Assembly: GCF_036381655.1 (NCBI RefSeq)
Contig: NZ_DASVCJ010000082.1
Span: forward strand, 59,338 to 123,337
From: Ferrovibrio sp036381655
GTDB lineage: Bacteria > Pseudomonadota > Alphaproteobacteria > Ferrovibrionales > Ferrovibrionaceae
Length of the DNA: 64,000 bases
Direction: 5' to 3'
The position numbers and the translations under genes are program-made. Positions 60,161 through 64,000 of the stretch are shown here, piece after piece (positions within the stretch are counted from its first letter, which is position 1; the number at the start of each line of letters is the position of its first letter). Below the pieces are notes generated by a model. The model ran no database searches, had not been told where the DNA came from, and worked only from the letters and a program-made list of their open reading frames with translations.

Positions 60161-60340
60161 TCCCGGATGGTCAATGCCGTCCCGGATGGTCAAATGCCGT
60201 CCCGGATGGCCAATTCCGGGCCAAGGCGGACCGTAGCGGGCCAGGCCGAGCCGAAACGGGCCCGGCGGGCCAAAACGGTCCGGAACGGTCTGAAACGGTC
60301 TGAAACGGTCTGAAACGGTCTCAAACGGCCAGAAACCGGG
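60161..60340. repeat. Short tandem repeats, including a 10-bp-period array
   Basis: Two repeat types lie back to back in the 408-bp gap (59983-60390) between rpmG and pleD. First, the unit TCCCGGATGGtCAAtGCCG appears at 60161, 60180 and 60200 (period 19-20). Second, from 60271 to 60330 there are six 10-bp units ending in ACGGTC or ACGGCC (TGAAACGGTC three times in a row, with variants on each side). Between these are degenerate GCCGAAACGGGCC-like units. Frames through the region translate the repeat and are not genes. The rest of the gap holds only the rpmG terminator. Confidence 0.85.
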
Positions 60341-60390
60341 GGTTTGCCATCAATGAGCATTCCACAGCTTTCATATGGCCTTTTAGTCGG

Positions 60391-61752
60391 TCAGCCGCGC
60401 CGGTAAACGATCCGGTTCCGCCCGCCGTTCTTGGCTTCGTAAAGGGCGTCGTCGGCGCGCATGAGCAGGCTGTCCGCCGCATCGCCCGCGATCGCCGCCG
60501 TGCAGCCGATCGAGCAGGTCACGGTCAGCTCCCCCGCCTTGGTCGCAATGGGCTTGCCGCCGATCGACTGCTGCAGGCGGGTCGCCACCACCTCGGCGGC
60601 CTGGAGATCGGTATCCGGCATCAGCACGACGAATTCCTCGCCGCCATAGCGGCAGGCCATGTCGATGCCGCGGATGTTGCGCACGATGCGCTTGCCGATC
60701 TCGCGCAGCACCTCGTCGCCGATGGGATGGCCATAGGTGTCGTTGACCTGCTTGAAATAATCGAGGTCGAGGATCAGCACCGCCGTATCGTGCTGGCTCG
60801 CCCTCTGCGCCAGCAGCGTGGCCAGATGCGAGGACATGTAGCGGCGATTATAAAGACCGGTCAGCGAATCGGTCACCGCCATTTCCATGCTCTGCTGGTA
60901 ATGCAGGCGGAGGCGATCCTGATAGCGCTTGCGCCGCACCTGGGCGCGCAGCCGGGCAATGAACTCGTTGCGGTCGATCGGCCGGATCACGTAATCTGTG
61001 ACGCCGATCTCCAGTCCCTTGACCAGCTGCTTCTGATCGTCCGGCCCGACCAGCAGAAGGATCGGCAGGTTGCGCGTCTCCTCCGTGGTACGGAATTGCG
61101 AACACAGCCGCAGTCCATCGGGATTCTGCAAAGCCAGACTGACGATGACGGAATCGTAGTCCTTGGCGCGCGCGCGGCTCAGCGCCTCGCCGCCATCGGC
61201 CGTCATCTCGACCTGGAACTGGCCCTCGATCATGCGCTGCAGGCGCTGCTGATCGCGCGGGTTGTCTTCCACCACCAGCAACCTGGCGGAAGCGTAATCC
61301 TCCTCCAGGCGGGGCACCGGCGGGGAGATCACACCCAGCGACGCCGACGTGCGCTCGCGCATGCGCAGCTCGTCGAGCATCAGCTTCACCCGCAGCAGCG
61401 AACGCACGCGCGCGAACATCGACACATCGTCGACCGGCTTGGTGAGAAAATCATCGGCGCCGGCGCTCAATCCCTGGACCCGGTCCTCAGGATCGCCCAG
61501 CGCGGTGACCATGACGACGGGAATATGCGCGGTTGCCGGATCGGCCTTGAGACGGCGGCAGACCTCGAAGCCGTCCATCCCGGGCATCATCACATCGAGC
61601 AGGATCAGGTCGGGATTCTGACTGCCCGCCGCATCGAGCGCCTCGGGCCCGCTGGCGGCGGTGATGACCTCGTAATATTCGCTGGTCAGCTTGGCTTCCA
61701 GCACCTTGATGTTGGTGCGGATGTCATCGACGACCAAAATACGTGCGGTCAT
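60391..61752 (-). CDS. pleD: PleD-family diguanylate cyclase response regulator
   Basis: PleD makes cyclic-di-GMP when phosphorylated and drives pole development in relatives. The 453-residue protein has REC1 (VVDDIRTNIKVLE, acceptor in LILLDVMMPGMDG), REC2 (about 150-270) and a GGDEF domain. REC2 has Ser where the acceptor Asp should be (DYDSVIVSLALQ), as in PleD in general, where it serves dimerisation. The active site is RYGGEEFVVLMPD, and the inhibitory site RxxD (RGID) lies five residues before it. It follows divK by 12 nt, so the pair is likely cotranscribed. Confidence 0.95.
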   Translation of the reverse strand: MTARILVVDDIRTNIKVLEAKLTSEYYEVITAASGPEALDAAGSQNPDLILLDVMMPGMDGFEVCRRLKADPATAHIPVVMVTALGDPEDRVQGLSAGADDFLTKPVDDVSMFARVRSLLRVKLMLDELRMRERTSASLGVISPPVPRLEEDYASARLLVVEDNPRDQQRLQRMIEGQFQVEMTADGGEALSRARAKDYDSVIVSLALQNPDGLRLCSQFRTTEETRNLPILLLVGPDDQKQLVKGLEIGVTDYVIRPIDRNEFIARLRAQVRRKRYQDRLRLHYQQSMEMAVTDSLTGLYNRRYMSSHLATLLAQRASQHDTAVLILDLDYFKQVNDTYGHPIGDEVLREIGKRIVRNIRGIDMACRYGGEEFVVLMPDTDLQAAEVVATRLQQSIGGKPIATKAGELTVTCSIGCTAAIAGDAADSLLMRADDALYEAKNGGRNRIVYRRG

Positions 61753-61764
61753 CGGGAAATCGGG

Positions 61765-62139
61765 TCAGTTTTTCGGCTCAAGGAATTGCTTGACGGTTTC
61801 GATGAATTTGCCGACGGAAATCGGTTTCGCGATATAGGCGTCGCAACCGCCTTCGCGCATCTTCTCCTCATCGCCCTTCATTGCGAAAGCCGTGACCGCC
61901 ACCACCGGAATGGAGCGGAGATTGTCGTCTTCCTTGATCCACTTGATGACCTCCAGGCCGGAGACTTCAGGAAGCTGGATGTCCATCAGAATCAGGTCGG
62001 GCCGGTGCTGGCGGACCAGAGCCAGAGCCTCCATGCCATCCTTGGTTTGCAGAGTCTGGTAGCCATGGGCATCCAGCAGGTCGTGGAACAACTTCATGTT
62101 GAGCTCGTTGTCCTCGACGATCAAAACGGTCTTGCTCAT
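61765..62139 (-). CDS. divK: DivK single-domain response regulator
   Basis: This 124-residue protein is a stand-alone receiver domain. It has the acidic pair in LIVEDNELNMKLF, the phosphate-accepting Asp in LILMDIQLPEVSG near residue 53, and the conserved Lys in AYIAKPISVGKF. In alphaproteobacteria DivK and PleD share the kinase/phosphatase DivJ/PleC and coordinate asymmetric division. The divK-pleD order is conserved, which makes this assignment strong. No kinase genes are in the window. Confidence 0.96.
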   Translation of the reverse strand: MSKTVLIVEDNELNMKLFHDLLDAHGYQTLQTKDGMEALALVRQHRPDLILMDIQLPEVSGLEVIKWIKEDDNLRSIPVVAVTAFAMKGDEEKMREGGCDAYIAKPISVGKFIETVKQFLEPKN

Positions 62140-62242
62140 GGGCGGCCTTCCCCGGATAGTAACGCGATCCTACGTTATATCTTTTCTCAGCTTATACAGG
62201 GTCTTGTAGCACCCCCGCCCAGCCCGGCCAAGCCGTTTGACG

Positions 62243-62944
62243 ATGACATTCCCGCCCAAGACCGCGACCATCCCGGACAGCCAACCGCTTGTTCCCGCTA
62301 CGGTAGCCGCCCAGATCGAGGCGCTGGCGCTCACTCCCGGGCGGCCGCTGCTGATCGCCGATGCCGACGAGGTGCTGTTCTATTTCATGCGCGGGCTGGA
62401 GCGCTTCCTCGACAGCCGGGACCTCTACTTCGATTGGCGGTCCTACGCCCTCTACGGCAACATCCGGCATCGCCGCGACGGCAGCGCCATGGCGGCGGAG
62501 GATTTGCATCCGCTGCTGCAGAGCTTTTTCGCCGAGGCCACCGAACTGCTCGAGCCGGTCGAAGGCGCCGCCGCGGCTCTGGCGCATCTGGCCGGCAAGA
62601 CGCAGATCGTCGTTCTGAGCAATGTTCCCCTGACATCGAAGGATGCAAGGGCGCGCGCGCTGGTCCGGCACGGTATGGATTTTCCGCTGATCGCCAATAG
62701 CGGACCGAAGGGACCGGCGGTCGCCGCCCTGCTCGAACGGGTGCAGGCGCGAGCGGCCTTCATCGACGACATCCCCCACAATCACACCTCCGTGGCGAAA
62801 TTGGCGCCCGTCATGCACCGGCTGCATTTTATTGCCGATCCGCGGCTTGCCGCCTTGCTTGGGCGGGCTCCGGACTGCCATCATCGGGTCGATACCTGGG
62901 ACGAAATACGCGATCATGTCGCGGCGTTGTTGATTGAGGATTAG
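62243..62944 (+). CDS. HAD-superfamily-like protein
   Basis: This protein of about 233 residues shows a haloacid-dehalogenase-like order: LLIADADEVLFYF near residue 37 (Asp motif I, DAD), IVVLSNVPLTS near 130 (motif II Ser/Asn), a Lys in GPKGPAVAALL near 155 (motif III), and AFIDDIPHNH near 173 (motif IV acidic pair). It is therefore probably a phosphatase-type enzyme, substrate unknown. The ATG at 62243 is used; a TTG at 62237 is also in frame. It is divergent from divK and precedes the ROK kinase by 3 nt, so they are coupled. Confidence 0.75.
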   Translation: MTFPPKTATIPDSQPLVPATVAAQIEALALTPGRPLLIADADEVLFYFMRGLERFLDSRDLYFDWRSYALYGNIRHRRDGSAMAAEDLHPLLQSFFAEATELLEPVEGAAAALAHLAGKTQIVVLSNVPLTSKDARARALVRHGMDFPLIANSGPKGPAVAALLERVQARAAFIDDIPHNHTSVAKLAPVMHRLHFIADPRLAALLGRAPDCHHRVDTWDEIRDHVAALLIED

Positions 62945-62947
62945 CGC

Positions 62948-63865
62948 ATGCGTATCGGCGTCGATCTCGGCGGCACCAAGATCGAGGCAATCGCCCTGGC
63001 CGATGATGGCACCATCCGGGCGCGCCGCCGCGTCATGGCCCCGCGCGGCGATTACGACGCCACCATCCGCGCCATCCGCGACCTGATCCATGCCATCGAG
63101 ACGGAAGCCGGCCAGCAGGGACCGGTCGGCATGGGGATTCCCGGCGTGATCTCGCCTGCCACCGGCCTCGTCAAGAACGCCAACTCGACCTGGCTGATCG
63201 GCCGTCCGCTCGACCGCGATCTTGCCGCGGCGACCGGGCGCCGCGTCCGGCTCGCCAACGACGCCGATTGCTTCGCGCTGTCGGAAGCCAGCGACGGCGC
63301 CGGCATGGGCAAGGCGGTGGTGTTCGGCGCCATTCTGGGCACCGGCGTCGGCGGCGGGCTGGTTGTCCACGGCCGGCCGCTGGGCGGTCCGAATGCCATC
63401 ACCGGCGAATGGGGCCATAATCCCCTGCCCTGGTCGCAGCCAGATGAACGACCGGGCCCGCCCTGCTATTGCGGACAAAACGGCTGCCAGGAAACCTTCC
63501 TCTCCGGCACCGGTCTTTGCCTGGATTACGAGCGCTCGACCGGCCGCAGGCTGGACGGCGCCGAGATCGTTGCCGCCGCCGAAGCCGGCGACGTGCAGGC
63601 CGAACAGATCCTGCAGCGCTACGAGCACCGTCTGGCGCGCGGGCTGGCGGCGATCATCAACGTGCTCGACCCCGATGTCATCGTGCTGGGCGGCGGTCTG
63701 TCGAACCTGGCGCGGCTTTACGAGAATGTGCCCAAGCTGTGGGGGGCCTTCGTCTTCTCCGACGTGGTGGTCACGCCGCTGGTGAAGAACCGTCACGGCG
63801 ACAGTTCCGGCGTGCGCGGCGCTGCCTGGCTATGGCCGCCGGGCACCAGCCCGACGGAGGCCTAG
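62948..63865 (+). CDS. ROK-family sugar kinase (fructokinase / N-acetylglucosamine kinase-like)
   Basis: This 305-residue ROK protein phosphorylates a hexose or amino sugar. It shows the phosphate loop GVDLGGTKIEAIAL, NDADCFALSEA (catalytic Asp), LGTGVGGGLVVHGR, and the zinc motif PPCYCGQNGCQETFLSGTGL, with EWGHNPLPW before it. The lack of an HTH domain means it is an enzyme, not a repressor. GAGGA precedes the ATG, inside the HAD gene. The same-strand pairing suggests a sugar-phosphate route, but the substrate is not clear; fructose or N-acetylglucosamine are the usual ones. Confidence 0.92.
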   Translation: MRIGVDLGGTKIEAIALADDGTIRARRRVMAPRGDYDATIRAIRDLIHAIETEAGQQGPVGMGIPGVISPATGLVKNANSTWLIGRPLDRDLAAATGRRVRLANDADCFALSEASDGAGMGKAVVFGAILGTGVGGGLVVHGRPLGGPNAITGEWGHNPLPWSQPDERPGPPCYCGQNGCQETFLSGTGLCLDYERSTGRRLDGAEIVAAAEAGDVQAEQILQRYEHRLARGLAAIINVLDPDVIVLGGGLSNLARLYENVPKLWGAFVFSDVVVTPLVKNRHGDSSGVRGAAWLWPPGTSPTEA

Positions 63866-63877
63866 ACCGGAATCCCG

Positions 63878-64000
63878 TTAGATCGAAGCATAGCCAGCGT
63901 TCCTGAGATAGTTTGCGCATTCCTGTGGCGGGAAGCGGTCCAGCAGGCTTCCGATACGTTGCCATGTTGCCTCGACACTGCGTTCAGCTGCCTTTCGGAG
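63878..64000 (-). mobile_element. 3' end of an IS630-family transposase, cut by the window edge
   Basis: The reverse strand from the edge to a TAA at 63878-63880 is open for 40 codons. It encodes RIGSLLDRFPPQECANYLRN followed by AGYASI, which is close to the typical C-terminus of IS630-family transposases (x-L-L-D-x-F-x-x-x-E-C-A-N-Y-x-x-x-x-G-Y). The catalytic DDE part lies beyond the edge. It is convergent with the ROK gene, 12 bp apart. No terminal inverted repeat was seen in the 12-bp gap, so the element's end is not determined. Confidence 0.75.

Noticed and set aside
60049..60313. Small forward frames across the repeat region
   Set aside because: They translate the tandem repeats themselves, in two frames, and follow a strong terminator without a promoter.
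60161..60340. Tandem repeats as a CRISPR array
   Set aside because: The units are 10 or 19-20 bp and contiguous, with no unique spacers, and no cas genes are present.
60391..61752. Missing acceptor Asp in the second PleD receiver as an anomaly
   Set aside because: The second receiver of PleD is generally degenerate and serves dimerisation, so this is normal.

Overview
This is a GC-rich, gene-dense chromosomal segment of an alphaproteobacterium, most probably a Rhodospirillales-like lineage. The evidence is the gene content: a PopZ-type polar organiser next to tolC and a divergent pcm, a PleD/DivK pair, the imuA-imuB-dnaE2 mutagenesis cassette with a GAAC-N7-GAAT LexA-like box, and the block aminotransferase-hom-glpX-recJ facing phaC. 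The species cannot be named from the sequence alone.

Layout. 1-3349 (minus): popZ (cut by the left edge), tolC, a rhodanese and a pcm-like methyltransferase. 3530-7806: tRNA-Cys, putA, a small helical protein and a SnoaL-like protein. 7909-12791: a tightly coupled set resembling the accessory genes of CO or xanthine dehydrogenases (MoxR ATPase, VWA protein, two XdhC parts, a molybdopterin-binding/nucleotidyltransferase fusion) with no structural hydroxylase genes. 12968-18914: a degenerate EAL protein, two unknowns, purU, and a hemerythrin/DUF2934/DUF1194 group. 19204-26497: a divergon with TRAP transporter genes dctP-dctQ-dctM plus marR on one side and the indolepyruvate ferredoxin oxidoreductase pair iorA-iorB on the other. 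26566-31047: a PAS_5 protein, lpxR, arfB, an rfbC-like epimerase, and overlapping GST and chaC genes. 31217-36643: SOS cassette imuA-imuB-dnaE2. 36663-46017: edd, tRNA-Glu, a cupin, recJ, glpX, hom, an aminotransferase and an OmpA-like lipoprotein. 46159-50790: phaC, a two-domain muconolactone-isomerase-like protein, OsmC, an SDR and a second PAS_5 protein. 50931-62139: topA, rnr, a glycerophosphodiesterase, corA, DUF983, two Nudix genes, rpmG, a 10-bp-period repeat patch, pleD and divK. 62243-64000: a HAD-like protein, a ROK kinase and the 3' end of an IS630-family transposase cut by the right edge.

How the parts fit. Most of the window is core chromosome: envelope, cell-cycle signalling, DNA repair, RNA decay, central carbon metabolism and amino-acid synthesis. 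The parts that invite functional hypotheses are the TRAP/IOR divergon (import and oxidation of an aryl 2-oxo acid under MarR control is the inference), the orphan molybdo-hydroxylase maturation cluster, the degenerate EAL protein with its unknown neighbours, and the helically phased 10-bp repeats between rpmG and pleD. I found no CRISPR array, prophage or defence island. The only mobile-element trace is the transposase fragment at the right edge.
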